Positions 19,409 through 28,606 of a stretch of 64,000 bases of DNA are shown in pieces. Source of the DNA: Erwinia tasmaniensis Et1/99 (GTDB lineage: Bacteria; Pseudomonadota; Gammaproteobacteria; Enterobacterales; Enterobacteriaceae). The notes under the pieces were generated by a model. That model was not told the origin of the DNA. It did no database searches and saw only the letters and a list, made by a program, of their open reading frames with translations. Location: the NCBI RefSeq assembly GCF_000026185.1, contig NC_010694.1, forward strand, positions 3,100,001 to 3,164,000, in the 5' to 3' direction. A program made the position numbers and the translations under genes. The stretch's first letter is position 1. Each line of letters starts with the position of its first letter.

Positions 19409-20017
19409 ATGTCTGACAGGGTAATTCCTTTAGATTTCGGCGCGATGACAGAGGTTGTGCAGTTCCTGATGGAGCTTGATAAGCTTAAAACCGTGGAGCG
19501 TCGTACCCGCCTGCTGGGCAATACGCGCCAGGAAAATTCGGCCGAGCATAGCTGGCACCTGGCCATGGCGGCGATGAGCCTCGCGCCCTTTGCTCCGCAA
19601 GCCGTGGATCTCCCGCATGTGATACGGATGGCGCTGTTGCATGACGTGGTGGAAATTGATGCAGGTGACGTGATGGTTTACGACATCGCCGCGCGTGAGG
19701 CGGTTCAGCAGCAGGAAGTGGCTGCCGCAGAGCGCATATTTGGCCTGCTGCCCGACGGGCTGAAGCAGCGCTTTCGCGCGTTGTGGGATGAGTATGAAGC
19801 GGGGGAAAGCGTTGATGCCCGCTTTGCCAATATGCTCGACCGTGCGTTACCGATCATGCTCAACCTGCATGATGAGGGCCAGAGCTGGCGCGAAAATGGC
19901 ATCCGTCTGGAACAGGTTGAAGCGCGGAATGTGCAGCTGGCCAGCCAGTGGCCGGAACTGTGGCATCACCTGAAAAAACATCTTGATGACGCACAGGCTA
20001 AGGGCTGGTTGCTGTAA
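19409..20017 (+). CDS. HD-domain phosphohydrolase, HDDC2-like
   Basis: A 202-residue cytoplasmic protein with the HD metal motif: His47 in ENSAEHSWH, His78-Asp79 in ALLHDVVEIDAGD, and a later Asp in ANMLDRALP. This is the HDDC2 / YfbR relative group, whose members are 5'-deoxynucleotidases or related nucleotide phosphatases. It is not the E. coli YfbR orthologue by sequence. The Shine-Dalgarno is weak, so the internal Met13 is an alternative start. Convergent with ygfF. Confidence 0.8.
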   Translation: MSDRVIPLDFGAMTEVVQFLMELDKLKTVERRTRLLGNTRQENSAEHSWHLAMAAMSLAPFAPQAVDLPHVIRMALLHDVVEIDAGDVMVYDIAAREAVQQQEVAAAERIFGLLPDGLKQRFRALWDEYEAGESVDARFANMLDRALPIMLNLHDEGQSWRENGIRLEQVEARNVQLASQWPELWHHLKKHLDDAQAKGWLL

Positions 20018-20105
20018 CGTCTCCCCTGTCAGACAGAGAGCTGGCTGCGGCCGGCCCTTTATCTGCTGAACGGCGAGGCGATGCGGTGCTCACCGGCGCT
20101 GCTTT

Positions 20106-20849
20106 TTATCGTCCTCCCGCTGCATCAACGATCGACCCGGTAATATACGAGGCGCTATCACTAAGCAGCCAGGCGATGGCGTGGGCGATCTCTGACGGCT
20201 GACCACCACGCTGCATCGGAATGGCAGGCGCAACGCGATCTACCCGCTGCGGCTCCCCGCCATCGGCATGCATCTCTGTGTAAATAAATCCTGGCCGCAC
20301 GCCGTTAACCCGGATGCCCTGCGCCGCGACCTCCAGCGCTAACCCTTTGGTCAGGGTATCCATTGCCCCTTTCGAGGCGGCATAGTCGACATACTCACCC
20401 GGAGCCCCCAGCCGCGCAGCGGCCGAAGAGACGTTGACAATCGCCCCGCCGCTGCCGCCGTGACGCCTGGCCATACGTTTCACCGCCTCGCGGCAACAGA
20501 TAAAACTGCCGGTGACGTTAGTCGCAAAAACCTGGTTGATACGTGCGGCGCTTAGCTGCTCCAGCGTGGCCTGCTGAAACAGTATCCCGGCATTATTCAC
20601 CAGCGCGGTAAGCCGTCCCGGCTGGCGGTCAATACTGGCAAACATCGCCACCACCTCGTCCTCATTTGAAATGTCGGCCTGAATGGCAAACGCACTGCCG
20701 CCCTGCCATTCAATCTCCTGTACTACCTCATGAGCCGCGTCAGCACGCCGGGCGAAATTCACCGCAACGTGCCAGCCCTGTTGCGCCAGCAGTAGTGCGG
20801 TCGCCCGACCTATGCCGCGACTGGCCCCGGTGACCAAAGCAATGTTCAT
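20106..20849 (-). CDS. ygfF: Short-chain dehydrogenase YgfF
   Basis: A 247-residue SDR enzyme: NAD(P) loop TGASRGIGRAT at residues 7-17, NNAGILF near 87, active-site Tyr-Lys in YVDYAASKG near 155-163. It aligns along its whole length with E. coli YgfF (247 residues), an NAD(P)-dependent sugar oxidoreductase of uncertain physiological substrate. The gcvP terminator sits just upstream of its start, so it likely has its own weak promoter or relies on read-through. Confidence 0.92.
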   Translation of the reverse strand: MNIALVTGASRGIGRATALLLAQQGWHVAVNFARRADAAHEVVQEIEWQGGSAFAIQADISNEDEVVAMFASIDRQPGRLTALVNNAGILFQQATLEQLSAARINQVFATNVTGSFICCREAVKRMARRHGGSGGAIVNVSSAAARLGAPGEYVDYAASKGAMDTLTKGLALEVAAQGIRVNGVRPGFIYTEMHADGGEPQRVDRVAPAIPMQRGGQPSEIAHAIAWLLSDSASYITGSIVDAAGGR

Positions 20850-20862
20850 ATCAGAACCTCAA

Positions 20863-20900
20863 TAAGAAAAGGGGTTGAGCGTAAAAAACGGCTCACCCCT
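20863..20900 (-). terminator. Rho-independent terminator of gcvTHP
   Basis: On the minus strand AGGGGTGAGC (20900-20891) pairs with GCTCAACCCCT (20880-20870) with one bulge, followed by TTTTCTT. It lies 27 bp after the gcvP stop and inside the ygfF leader. Confidence 0.8.
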
Positions 20901-20926
20901 TATACGGCAGTGTGCATCAGCAACGA

Positions 20927-23806
20927 TTACGGGTATTCGCTTAGCGGTACACAGGAACAGAACAGATTGCGGTCGCCGTAAACATCATCCAGCCGTTTCA
21001 CCGTTGGCCAGTACTTATTTGCACTACCGGCCGGGAACACCGCCAGCTCACGCGTGTAAGGGTGGCTCCACTCGCCGACAATATCCATCTGGGTATGCGG
21101 TGCGTTGACCAGCGGGTTATCGGCAGCGGGCCATTCGCCGTTCGCCACGCGGTCGATCTCACTGCGGATCGCCAACATGGCGTCAATAAAGCGGTCAAGT
21201 TCAACTTTGCTTTCGGACTCGGTTGGCTCCACCATCAGGGTGCCTGCAACCGGGAATGACATGGTTGGCGCATGAAAACCGTAGTCGATCAGACGCTTGG
21301 CGATATCCAGCTCGCTGATACCGGTCTGTTCTTTGATTGGCCGGATATCGAGAATGCACTCGTGCGCCACGCGCCCATCACGCCCGGCATACAGGATCGG
21401 ATACGCCGACCGCAGACGGCGGGCAATATAGTTGGCGTTGAGGATGGCCACCGAGCTGGCCTGCTTCAACCCTTCCGCGCCCATCATGCGAATATACATC
21501 CAGCTGATAGGCAGTATCGAGGCGCTACCGAACGGTGCGGCGGACACCGCCCCCTGGGCGGTCAGTACTCCGTCCAGCTGCACCACGCTGTGCCCCGGCA
21601 CAAACGGTGCCAGGTGCGCCTTGACGCCGATGGGGCCCATGCCGGGGCCGCCGCCGCCGTGGGGAATGCAGAAGGTCTTGTGCAGGTTGAGGTGCGACAC
21701 ATCTGCGCCAATATACCCCGGCGTGGTGATACCCACCTGAGCATTCATATTGGCACCGTCCAGGTAAACCTGGCCACCGAACTGGTGAACAATCTGACAG
21801 ACTTCACGAATGGTCTCTTCGTACACGCCGTGGGTTGACGGGTAGGTGACCATGATGCAGGAGAGCGCATCTCCCGCCTGTCCGGCCTTATTGCGCAGAT
21901 CGTGCAGATCAATATTGCCCTGCTTATCACAGGCGACGACGACAACCGTCATCCCCGCCATCTGTGCCGAAGCCGGGTTTGTTCCGTGGGCCGACGCGGG
22001 GATCAGGCAGATATGGCGCGCGGACTGCCCGCGGCTTTCGTGATAACGCCGAATGGCCAGCAGCCCGGCATATTCACCCTGTGCACCGGAGTTGGGCTGC
22101 ATGCAGAGCGCATCATAGCCGGTCAGCTGGATCAGCCATTGGGAGAGCTGGCCGATCATTTGCAGATATCCGCCCGCCTGCTCCGCCGGGCAGAACGGAT
22201 GCAGCTCGGCGAATTCAGGCCAGGTGATCGGGATCATCTCTGCCGCCGCGTTAAGTTTCATCGTGCAGGAGCCAAGCGGGATCATCGCCTGATTCAGCGC
22301 CAGGTCTTTGCGCTCCAGGCTGTGCATATAGCGCATCATCTCGGTTTCGCTATGATGGCGGTTAAATACCGGATGGGTAAGGATCGCATCCTGACGCAGC
22401 ATGTCTGCCGGGATGGCGTTTGCATCGGCATCCAGCGCGTCAATGCTTAATCCGTGCTGCGCGCCGAGCAGGATGGAGAACAGCGCCAGCACGTCCTCAC
22501 GGGTGGTGGTTTCATCCAGCGTCATGCCGACCGCGTTGTGCAGGTCGCTGCGCAGATTGATACCAAAACTGAGCGCGCGCTCAAGTATCGCCGCTTTATC
22601 CGCCACTTCAACCGTCAGGGTGTCAAACCAGCTGGTGTACCGCAGCTTAAGCCCGCCCTGCCGTAGGCCAGCGGCGAGGATATCGGTCAGACGGTGAATG
22701 CGGCCGGCAATGCGCTTCAGGCCAGACGGGCCATGAAACACCGCGTACAGGCTGGCGATGTTGGCCAGCAGCACCTGTGAGGTACATATGTTGGAGTTGG
22801 CTTTTTCACGGCGGATATGCTGTTCACGCGTCTGCATCGCCATGCGCAGTGCGCTGTTGCCCGCCGCATCACGCGAAACGCCGATAATACGCCCCGGCAT
22901 CGAGCGTTTATGTTCATCACGCGCGGCAAAGAAGGCCGCATGCGGGCCGCCGTAGCCCATCGGTACGCCGAAGCGCTGCGCGGAGCCGAAAACGATATCA
23001 GCGCCCTGGCTGCCCGGTGACCGTAATAGCACCAGCGTCATCAGGTCGGCGGCCACGCTCACCACCACCTTGCGGTTTTTCAGCGCGGCAATCAGCACGC
23101 CGTAGTCATGGACTTCGCCGCCGGTTCCCACCTGCTGCAACAGCACGCCGAACACATCTTCCCGCTCCAGCACTTTCTCCGCTTTATCCACCAGCACGTC
23201 AAAACCGAAGGTTTGCGCGCGGGTACGCACCACGTCCAGCGTCTGCGGGTGAATATCATCAGCGACAAAGAAACGGTTGGCGTTTTTCAGCCTGCTGACC
23301 CGCTTCGCCATCGCCATCGCTTCGGCGGCAGCGGTCGCTTCATCCAGCAGTGAAGCGGAGGCGATATCCAGCCCGGTCAGATCCAGGGTTAGCTGCTGAA
23401 AATTAAGCAGCGCCTCAAGACGCCCCTGGGAAACTTCAGGCTGGTAAGGTGTATAGGTGGTGTACCAGCCGGGATTTTCCAGCATGTTGCGCAGGATAAC
23501 CGGTGGCGTCAGCACCGGGGTGTAACCCATGCCAATACAGGATTTATAGCGCTGGTTTTGCGCAGCAATCGCCTTCAACTCGGCCAGCGCCAGATGCTCG
23601 GTCAGCGCCAGATGCTCGGTCAGCGCTTCGCCAATCGGTGGCGGGCCGGGAAGCTGAATGTCGGCAGGCACAATCGAGGTAATCAGATCGGGCAAGGACG
23701 CAGCGCCAATGGCGCGCAGCATGGCCGACTGCTGCTCCTGCGACGGGCCGATATGGCGCTGGATAAAAGCGCCGTGATGTTCAAGCTGGCTGAGTGTCTG
23801 GGTCAT
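20927..23806 (-). CDS. gcvP: Glycine dehydrogenase (decarboxylating), P-protein GcvP
   Basis: PLP enzyme that decarboxylates glycine and loads the aminomethyl group on lipoyl-GcvH. The 959-residue protein keeps the landmarks [15 protein letters not shown] and the PLP lysine in [18 protein letters not shown]. The open frame extends over 80 codons upstream into gcvH-gcvP spacer sequence, but [12 protein letters not shown] at 23806 is the true start by alignment, with AGGAT ahead. Residues about 62-73 are duplicated ([12 protein letters not shown]) relative to the single unit in E. coli (see the repeat entry). Last gene of gcvTHP. Confidence 0.97.
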   Translation of the reverse strand: MTQTLSQLEHHGAFIQRHIGPSQEQQSAMLRAIGAASLPDLITSIVPADIQLPGPPPIGEALTEHLALTEHLALAELKAIAAQNQRYKSCIGMGYTPVLTPPVILRNMLENPGWYTTYTPYQPEVSQGRLEALLNFQQLTLDLTGLDIASASLLDEATAAAEAMAMAKRVSRLKNANRFFVADDIHPQTLDVVRTRAQTFGFDVLVDKAEKVLEREDVFGVLLQQVGTGGEVHDYGVLIAALKNRKVVVSVAADLMTLVLLRSPGSQGADIVFGSAQRFGVPMGYGGPHAAFFAARDEHKRSMPGRIIGVSRDAAGNSALRMAMQTREQHIRREKANSNICTSQVLLANIASLYAVFHGPSGLKRIAGRIHRLTDILAAGLRQGGLKLRYTSWFDTLTVEVADKAAILERALSFGINLRSDLHNAVGMTLDETTTREDVLALFSILLGAQHGLSIDALDADANAIPADMLRQDAILTHPVFNRHHSETEMMRYMHSLERKDLALNQAMIPLGSCTMKLNAAAEMIPITWPEFAELHPFCPAEQAGGYLQMIGQLSQWLIQLTGYDALCMQPNSGAQGEYAGLLAIRRYHESRGQSARHICLIPASAHGTNPASAQMAGMTVVVVACDKQGNIDLHDLRNKAGQAGDALSCIMVTYPSTHGVYEETIREVCQIVHQFGGQVYLDGANMNAQVGITTPGYIGADVSHLNLHKTFCIPHGGGGPGMGPIGVKAHLAPFVPGHSVVQLDGVLTAQGAVSAAPFGSASILPISWMYIRMMGAEGLKQASSVAILNANYIARRLRSAYPILYAGRDGRVAHECILDIRPIKEQTGISELDIAKRLIDYGFHAPTMSFPVAGTLMVEPTESESKVELDRFIDAMLAIRSEIDRVANGEWPAADNPLVNAPHTQMDIVGEWSHPYTRELAVFPAGSANKYWPTVKRLDDVYGDRNLFCSCVPLSEYP
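23585..23626. repeat. 18-bp in-frame tandem repeat inside gcvP (2.3 copies)
   Basis: CAGCGCCAGATGCTCGGT at 23585-23602 is repeated exactly at 23603-23620, followed by six more bases of a third copy. On the coding strand it duplicates LTEHLA. E. coli GcvP has one corresponding unit (TEYAAL), so the duplication is recent. The two copies are identical at DNA level. Confidence 0.95.
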
Positions 23807-23841
23807 GGGCAAGAGATCCTGCATAGGGCGGGGAAGACGGA

Positions 23842-23862
23842 GCGCGGGGCACCGCCCCGCGC
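23842..23862. other. Perfect GC hairpin between gcvH and gcvP
   Basis: GCGCGGGGC (23842-23850) and GCCCCGCGC (23854-23862) form a 9-bp all-GC stem with a 3-nt loop in the 70-bp gcvH-gcvP spacer. No T run follows, so it is not a simple terminator; it may stabilise or process the mRNA to set different GcvH and GcvP levels. Confidence 0.6.
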
Positions 23863-23876
23863 CGGTGGTGACAAAG

Positions 23877-24263
23877 CTATTCAGCGATCGCGGTCTGATA
23901 AGCCGTAGCGTCCAGCAGGGTTGCCAGCTCGCCCTCATCGCTCGCTTTAAGACGGAACAGCCAGCCGTCGCCGTACGGAGCGCTGTTGACCCGCTCCGGC
24001 TCTGAGGCCAGCGCGCTATTAACCTCAATGATTTCGCCACTGAGCGGAGCATAAATATCCGAAGCCGCTTTTACCGATTCTGCCACGGCACAGTCATCGC
24101 CCTGTCTGTAATGATTGCCCACTTCAGGCAGATCGACAAACACCATGTCACCAAGCAGCTCCTGTGCATGTTCAGTGATCCCCACGCTGTAGCTGCCGTC
24201 CGCTTCTTTGCGCACCCATTCATGGCTGTCGCGATATTTCAGTTCGTTTGGTACATTGCTCAT
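23877..24263 (-). CDS. gcvH: Glycine cleavage system H protein GcvH
   Basis: Lipoylated shuttle carrying the aminomethyl arm between P, T and L proteins. The 128-residue protein has the lipoyl-lysine in [15 protein letters not shown] (Lys at about 65) within the barrel-sandwich hybrid fold. Middle gene of gcvTHP, 23 bp after gcvT. Confidence 0.97.
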
Positions 24264-24286
24264 TCACATATCTCCGGGAGACAAAA

Positions 24287-25384
24287 TTAGTTCGTTACCG
24301 GTTTACCGGCGCGGACAAAAACAGGTTTGGTCACGGTCACCGGCATCGCGCGGTTGCGAATTTGCACCACCGCCTGTTCGCCAATGCCGGCCGGAACGCG
24401 GGCGAGGGCAATGCTGCACCCCAGAGTGGGGGAGAACGAACCGCTGGTGATAACGCCCTCAAGCATGTTGCCATCGGCATCGCTGAAGCGCACCGGAAGC
24501 GCGTTACGCAGCACGCCTTTTTCAGTCATGATCAGACCGACCAGCCGTTCCGTGCCTTTGGTGCGCTGTATCTCCAGCATCTCGCGCCCGATAAACTGGC
24601 GGTCTGACGGTTCCCAGCCGATGGTCCAGCTCATATTGGCCGCAAGCGGGGAGACCTTCTCGTCCATCTCCTGCCCATACAGGTTCATACCGGCCTCAAG
24701 ACGCAGCGTATCGCGTGCGCCAAGCCCGGCGGGCCTGACTCCGGCGGCCAGCAGCTGCTGCCAGAATTCGGCCGCCAGCTCATTCGGCAGGGCGATTTCA
24801 TAGCCCGGTTCGCCGGTATAGCCGGTCGTCGCGATAAACAGTTCACCCGCCTGCACGCCAAAGAAGGGTTTCATCGCGCTGACGGCATCACGCTGGGCGT
24901 CATCAAACACGCTTTGCGCTTTTTGCTGCGCGTTCGGCCCCTGAACCGCGATCAGCGACAGATCGTCGCGTTCGGTCAGCTGAACGCCGTACGCCGCCGC
25001 ATGCTCTACGATCCACGCCAGATCCTTCTCGCGGGTTGCCGAATTAACCACCAGGCGGAAGAAATCTTCGCTGATAAAATAGACGATCAGATCGTCGATC
25101 ACCCCAGCGGAGGCGTTTAGCATCGCGCTATACAGGGCTTTACCCGGCTGGGTCAGTTTGGCGACGTCGTTTGCCAGCAGATAGCGCAAAAACTCGCGCG
25201 TGCGAGCACCATGCAGATCGACAATGGTCATATGAGAAACGTCGAACATGCCGGCATCACGGCGAACCGCATGGTGTTCATCCATTTGCGAACCGTAGTG
25301 CAGCGGCATCATCCATCCGTGAAAATCCACCATCCTTGCACCGCTGGCCTGGTGCTGTGCGAATAACGGGGTTTGCTGGGTCAT
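24287..25384 (-). CDS. gcvT: Aminomethyltransferase GcvT (T protein)
   Basis: Transfers the methylene group from GcvH to tetrahydrofolate, releasing ammonia. The 365-residue protein has [20 protein letters not shown] at the N-terminus, with the catalytic Asp in DDLIVY near residue 97, and [14 protein letters not shown]. Two in-frame ATG codons exist (25390, 25384); the second is preferred since AGG ends directly at the first. First gene of gcvTHP. Confidence 0.97.
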   Translation of the reverse strand: MTQQTPLFAQHQASGARMVDFHGWMMPLHYGSQMDEHHAVRRDAGMFDVSHMTIVDLHGARTREFLRYLLANDVAKLTQPGKALYSAMLNASAGVIDDLIVYFISEDFFRLVVNSATREKDLAWIVEHAAAYGVQLTERDDLSLIAVQGPNAQQKAQSVFDDAQRDAVSAMKPFFGVQAGELFIATTGYTGEPGYEIALPNELAAEFWQQLLAAGVRPAGLGARDTLRLEAGMNLYGQEMDEKVSPLAANMSWTIGWEPSDRQFIGREMLEIQRTKGTERLVGLIMTEKGVLRNALPVRFSDADGNMLEGVITSGSFSPTLGCSIALARVPAGIGEQAVVQIRNRAMPVTVTKPVFVRAGKPVTN

Positions 25385-25783
25385 ATTCATCCTGTGACTG
25401 ATATCCGGTTGCTGAAGAGCGCCTGTTACCGCCAGCGGCGGCCGAACGCAAACGTTACCCTTCCGCTGAACTTATCACCGTTTCTGTTCATTAACCATAA
25501 GGTAAACGAGGTCGAATCCGGGCTAAGGCAAAAAATACCACCGTTGAGTTTCTAGTTTTTTTCACTAGAAAAACGCGAATTAACGCACATTAATGGCAAT
25601 CAGGCGGCAAAAATGCAGTTTAAAAATAGAGGATTTATGAATGCCAAATAAAAAATCACTGCGAAGGATCGCTTGTGACATTATTTTAACTAATGCGAAT
25701 AGCCAAGTGAAATTAGAATATTTCAAATGATGTGCGAAAATGGTGCGCCAATATAACCGCTATCTCAATATGAACTTTGTGAC
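25385..25783. other. gcvT upstream region (399 bp) with inverted repeat
   Basis: No gene. It holds the gcvTHP promoter, in E. coli controlled by GcvA, GcvR, Lrp, PurR and CRP. A perfect inverted repeat TTTCTAG (25549-25555) / CTAGAAA (25565-25571) with a 9-nt spacer is a candidate regulator site; AT-rich tracts at 25600-25720 would suit Lrp. No tandem glycine-riboswitch fold was recognised. The left part is the 3' flank of the Abi gene. Confidence 0.4.
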
Positions 25784-26782
25784 TTAAAGACGAACAAAAT
25801 CCGGGCCGATCACTGCTACAATGCGGCCCCGATCCGTAAGGCGGATAACCCTCTGCTGCCGCAAGCTGGAAAGCAGCAACCTGGCTTCCCGGCTGCCGCT
25901 GACGTTCAGGCTGCTGCTTATCTGTTCCCTGCCGGTAAAACTGTACAGGCCGTCTGCGGTGGCCAGCGTTTCGAAGCGCCGGTGATGTCCCTCCGCCAGA
26001 AATGCGGCATACCGTGCCGGGCTCACCCACGATAAGGCGTCCAGCGTGTCATGCCAGGCCATCAGAAGAAGGTGAAGTGAGGCGTTCGTGCCGTACACGG
26101 GACGAAGATAGTCCGGTTTTCCCGTGATCGGATCTGCATACTGAAATTTCCAGATGGCTTCATGATGTGCCAGGCGATTACGCAGCTCGCGGATACGGCT
26201 GAACTTACGGGCGATGATATGGCGTGGCGTGCCCGGCGGCGTGCCGGGAAAGACATCTGCGATCAGGTGCGGCCACAGCAGGCTACGGTTGCGAGGCTCG
26301 TCATATTCCGGCGTCAGAAAGTTGGTCCAGAAGCCGAAGTCCAGCCCGGAGATGACGCGCTCAGCCGTCACCGCCTTTCCTGCATCCGTTATACGTTTCG
26401 AGACTTTCCGGATACAGTCCTCTTCCCAGGCGGTCCTGTCGTAAACCGGCATGCCGCGGCGGTAGCGGATGTTGCCCTGCCGATCCAGCGCATAGCGTTT
26501 GTCCTGACGGATCCAGGCTTTGTCACCCATGTAACGCGGCAGGTCAAATATCCAGTTGGCATCAGTGCGCCACAGGTTTACCGCACCAGGAGGTGGATTA
26601 TGACGGATAGCATAATCAATACTGTTACGTAGCGTGACCTCAAGGCAGTGCATCAGGGGCTGCATTGCACTACAGAGCGTCTTATTCCAGTTGTACCCGC
26701 CCAGCGCTTCGTCCGGCTTCAGCTTAAGCACATCGGTGTAAATTTTCAGGCGCTCGGCTGAAATATAGTCTTCGAAGTTCAT
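25784..26782 (-). CDS. Abi_2-type abortive infection protein with HEPN motif
   Basis: A 332-residue soluble protein. Residues 1-230 resemble the Abi_2 (AbiD/AbiF) family: LEVTLRNSIDYAI near 47-59, DFGFWTNFL at 148-155, LWPHLIADVFPG, then RIRELRNRLAHHEAI. The R201-N-R-L-A-H206 segment fits the HEPN RNase motif (R-x4-6-H), so RNA cleavage during phage attack is the likely activity. The last about 70 residues (GREQISSSLNVSGSREAR onward) look like a winged helix, which I do not know from classical Abi_2 proteins. The frame opens at TTG 26800, but GGAG 6 bp before ATG 26782 decides the start. It is alone, between gcvT and the ubi operon, with no methylase or antitoxin beside it. Family assignment is from motif memory. 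Confidence 0.75.
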   Translation of the reverse strand: MNFEDYISAERLKIYTDVLKLKPDEALGGYNWNKTLCSAMQPLMHCLEVTLRNSIDYAIRHNPPPGAVNLWRTDANWIFDLPRYMGDKAWIRQDKRYALDRQGNIRYRRGMPVYDRTAWEEDCIRKVSKRITDAGKAVTAERVISGLDFGFWTNFLTPEYDEPRNRSLLWPHLIADVFPGTPPGTPRHIIARKFSRIRELRNRLAHHEAIWKFQYADPITGKPDYLRPVYGTNASLHLLLMAWHDTLDALSWVSPARYAAFLAEGHHRRFETLATADGLYSFTGREQISSSLNVSGSREARLLLSSLRQQRVIRLTDRGRIVAVIGPDFVRL

Positions 26783-26797
26783 GAAAGGCTCCGGTGC

Positions 26798-26830
26798 CAA
26801 TAGCCGAAGCTATTGACCATATCGTCAATA
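26798..26830 (-). promoter_or_regulatory. Palindrome and UUCG hairpin in the abi leader
   Basis: TATTGAC (26811-26817) and GTCAATA (26824-26830) form a 20-bp dyad, and CAATAGC (26798-26804) and GCTATTG (26809-26815) form a stem closed by UUCG on the transcript, just before the Shine-Dalgarno. They may be an operator and a translation-limiting hairpin respectively. Function is inferred. Confidence 0.4.
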
Positions 26831-27007
26831 CTTGTTAGTATCGATTTTATCAAGGCTCAGATTTCTTCGGACCTGAGCGTACAGTTAGTACCGGAAAAGC
26901 CACCCTCGCGGTGGATTTTCTCGTTTCACCTATCAAACTCCCGCATATAATCTCCCTCCGGCTGCTTTTGCCTGTTGCGCAATGGCAATCGCTTTAAATA
27001 ACCGACA

Positions 27008-27310
27008 TCAGCTCGAATTACTCACCCGCCGCTCAATAGCACGGACAACGACGTTGTAAAAGACCAGAGATACAATCAGGCTAATGACGACCAGGCTTAA
27101 CAGGATGAAGCCCTGCCGATCGTTATCACCGAGCGCTGTCGCGGCGCTTTGCCAGATATTCGTGTTGGCGTAGATGATCTGGCTAACCCACGTCAACAAG
27201 AAATAGAGCACAATAAAGGCCATCAAAAAAATAAGCAGCTTAAATCCGGTCGGCACACGCTTAGTTAGCCTCTTCTTGTTATTAATAACAGGCTTCCCTT
27301 TCAGTGGCAT
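27008..27310 (-). CDS. Hypothetical membrane protein, 100 residues
   Basis: Not recognised. A basic N-terminal tail (NNKKRLTKRVP) is followed by two hydrophobic helices at about residues 22-45 and 66-90, ending in an Arg-rich short tail. The start ATG follows AAGGAG by only two bases, so a slightly later start is possible. It lies between the Abi gene and ubiI on the same strand as both, but with spacers of 225 and 80 bp, so it may be a single-gene unit. Confidence 0.6.
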   Translation of the reverse strand: MPLKGKPVINNKKRLTKRVPTGFKLLIFLMAFIVLYFLLTWVSQIIYANTNIWQSAATALGDNDRQGFILLSLVVISLIVSLVFYNVVVRAIERRVSNSS

Positions 27311-27390
27311 AGCTCCTTACCTCTTCTCATCCATAAAGATGAACAAATTCGCTCTGACCGCGCTGGCGGCTGGGATGAAAAAAACCGGCG

Positions 27391-28593
27391 CTAACGCAGC
27401 CAGTCAGGCAGATCGTGCAGGCCCATCGCCTGTTTTAACAGCCGTGGCTTAACCCCCGGCAGGTTATCCGCCAGCGCCAGGCCGATATCACGCAGGATTT
27501 TTTTCGCCGAATGATTACCCTCAAACAGTTCGCGAAACCCCTGCATGCTGGCCAGCATCACGGCGGCGCTATGCTTACGGCGGCGCTCGTAGCGGCGTAG
27601 ATAGAGGTGCTGACCAATATCTTTTCCCTGCTGGTGCAGGCGGCGCACTTCACCGATTAATTCAGCCGCATCCATAAAGCCAAGGTTAACCCCCTGCCCC
27701 GCCAGCGGATGAATGGTATGGGCGGCATCGCCGACCAGCGCCAGACGATGGGCAGCAAAGCTACGCGCATAGCGCCCCATTAATGGGAAGGTTTTACGCT
27801 CGCTGGCCAGCTCGCACAGGCCGAGCCGCAGGTCGAAGGTCACCGACAACTGCTGATTAAATAGCGCTTCCGGCATCTCATTCAGACGTGAAGACTCCTG
27901 TGGCGGCAGCGACCAGACGATAGAGCTAAGATGCGGATCGCTAAGCGGCAAAAAGGCCAGGATGCCGTCACCGTGAAACACCTGACGCGCTACCGACTGG
28001 TGCGGTTTTTCCGTGCGGACATTGGCGACCAGCGCATGATGCTGATAATCCCAGAAGGTCAGTGGGATATCGGCTTTATTGCGCAGCCATGAGTTGGCAC
28101 CGTCTGCCGCCACCAGCAGGCGCGCGGTCATCATGCTGCCATCGCGTAAGGTAACAAAGGCTTCGTTATCGCCAAAGGCCACCTGCTGTAGCTCGGCAGG
28201 GGCTATGAGCGTGATATCACTCAGGCTCTGCGCACGCTGCCACAGCGCCTGATGGATCACCCGGTTTTCAACGATATGCCCAAGATGCGCCAGCCCCTGC
28301 TGCTCGTCGTCAAAGGCGATATGACCGAAGCTGTCGCGGTCCCAGACCTCCATTCCGTGATAGGCGCTGGCGCGCCTGTTCAGAACATCACTCCAGACGC
28401 CAAGATGTTGTAGCAAACGCTCGCTGGCCGCGTTAATTGCCGAAACACGCAGCGCAGGCTGCGCATCGTCCGCGGGTGCAACGGGCTGTTCACGCTCCAG
28501 CACCGCCACGCGCAGTCCACTGCCCTGTAAACCACAGGCTACCGCCAGTCCCACCATGCCGCCACCGGCGATGATCACATCATAGCTTTGCAT
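27391..28593 (-). CDS. ubiI: Ubiquinone C5 hydroxylase UbiI (VisC)
   Basis: FAD mono-oxygenase for the C5 hydroxylation step of aerobic ubiquinone synthesis. The 400-residue protein has the dinucleotide motif IIAGGGMVGLAVACGLQGSG at the start, the DG motif LLVAADGANSWLRN near 165 and the second FAD motif LVGDAAHTIHPLAGQGVN near 290. The open frame starts 16 codons earlier, but MQSYDVI at 28593 matches the 400-residue E. coli protein and avoids overlapping ubiH. Fourth gene of ygfB-pepP-ubiH-ubiI. Confidence 0.97.
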   Translation of the reverse strand: MQSYDVIIAGGGMVGLAVACGLQGSGLRVAVLEREQPVAPADDAQPALRVSAINAASERLLQHLGVWSDVLNRRASAYHGMEVWDRDSFGHIAFDDEQQGLAHLGHIVENRVIHQALWQRAQSLSDITLIAPAELQQVAFGDNEAFVTLRDGSMMTARLLVAADGANSWLRNKADIPLTFWDYQHHALVANVRTEKPHQSVARQVFHGDGILAFLPLSDPHLSSIVWSLPPQESSRLNEMPEALFNQQLSVTFDLRLGLCELASERKTFPLMGRYARSFAAHRLALVGDAAHTIHPLAGQGVNLGFMDAAELIGEVRRLHQQGKDIGQHLYLRRYERRRKHSAAVMLASMQGFRELFEGNHSAKKILRDIGLALADNLPGVKPRLLKQAMGLHDLPDWLR

Positions 28594-28606
28594 TACTGCT
28601 TTCTCC

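Noticed and set aside
20927..24052. GcvP as a 1041-residue protein
   Set aside because: The extra N-terminal residues overlap the gcvH 3' end and are Arg/Ser-rich shadow sequence; GcvP starts at 23806.
25385..25783. Glycine riboswitch before gcvT
   Set aside because: I could not find the conserved tandem aptamer pattern; enterobacterial gcv is controlled by GcvA/GcvR.
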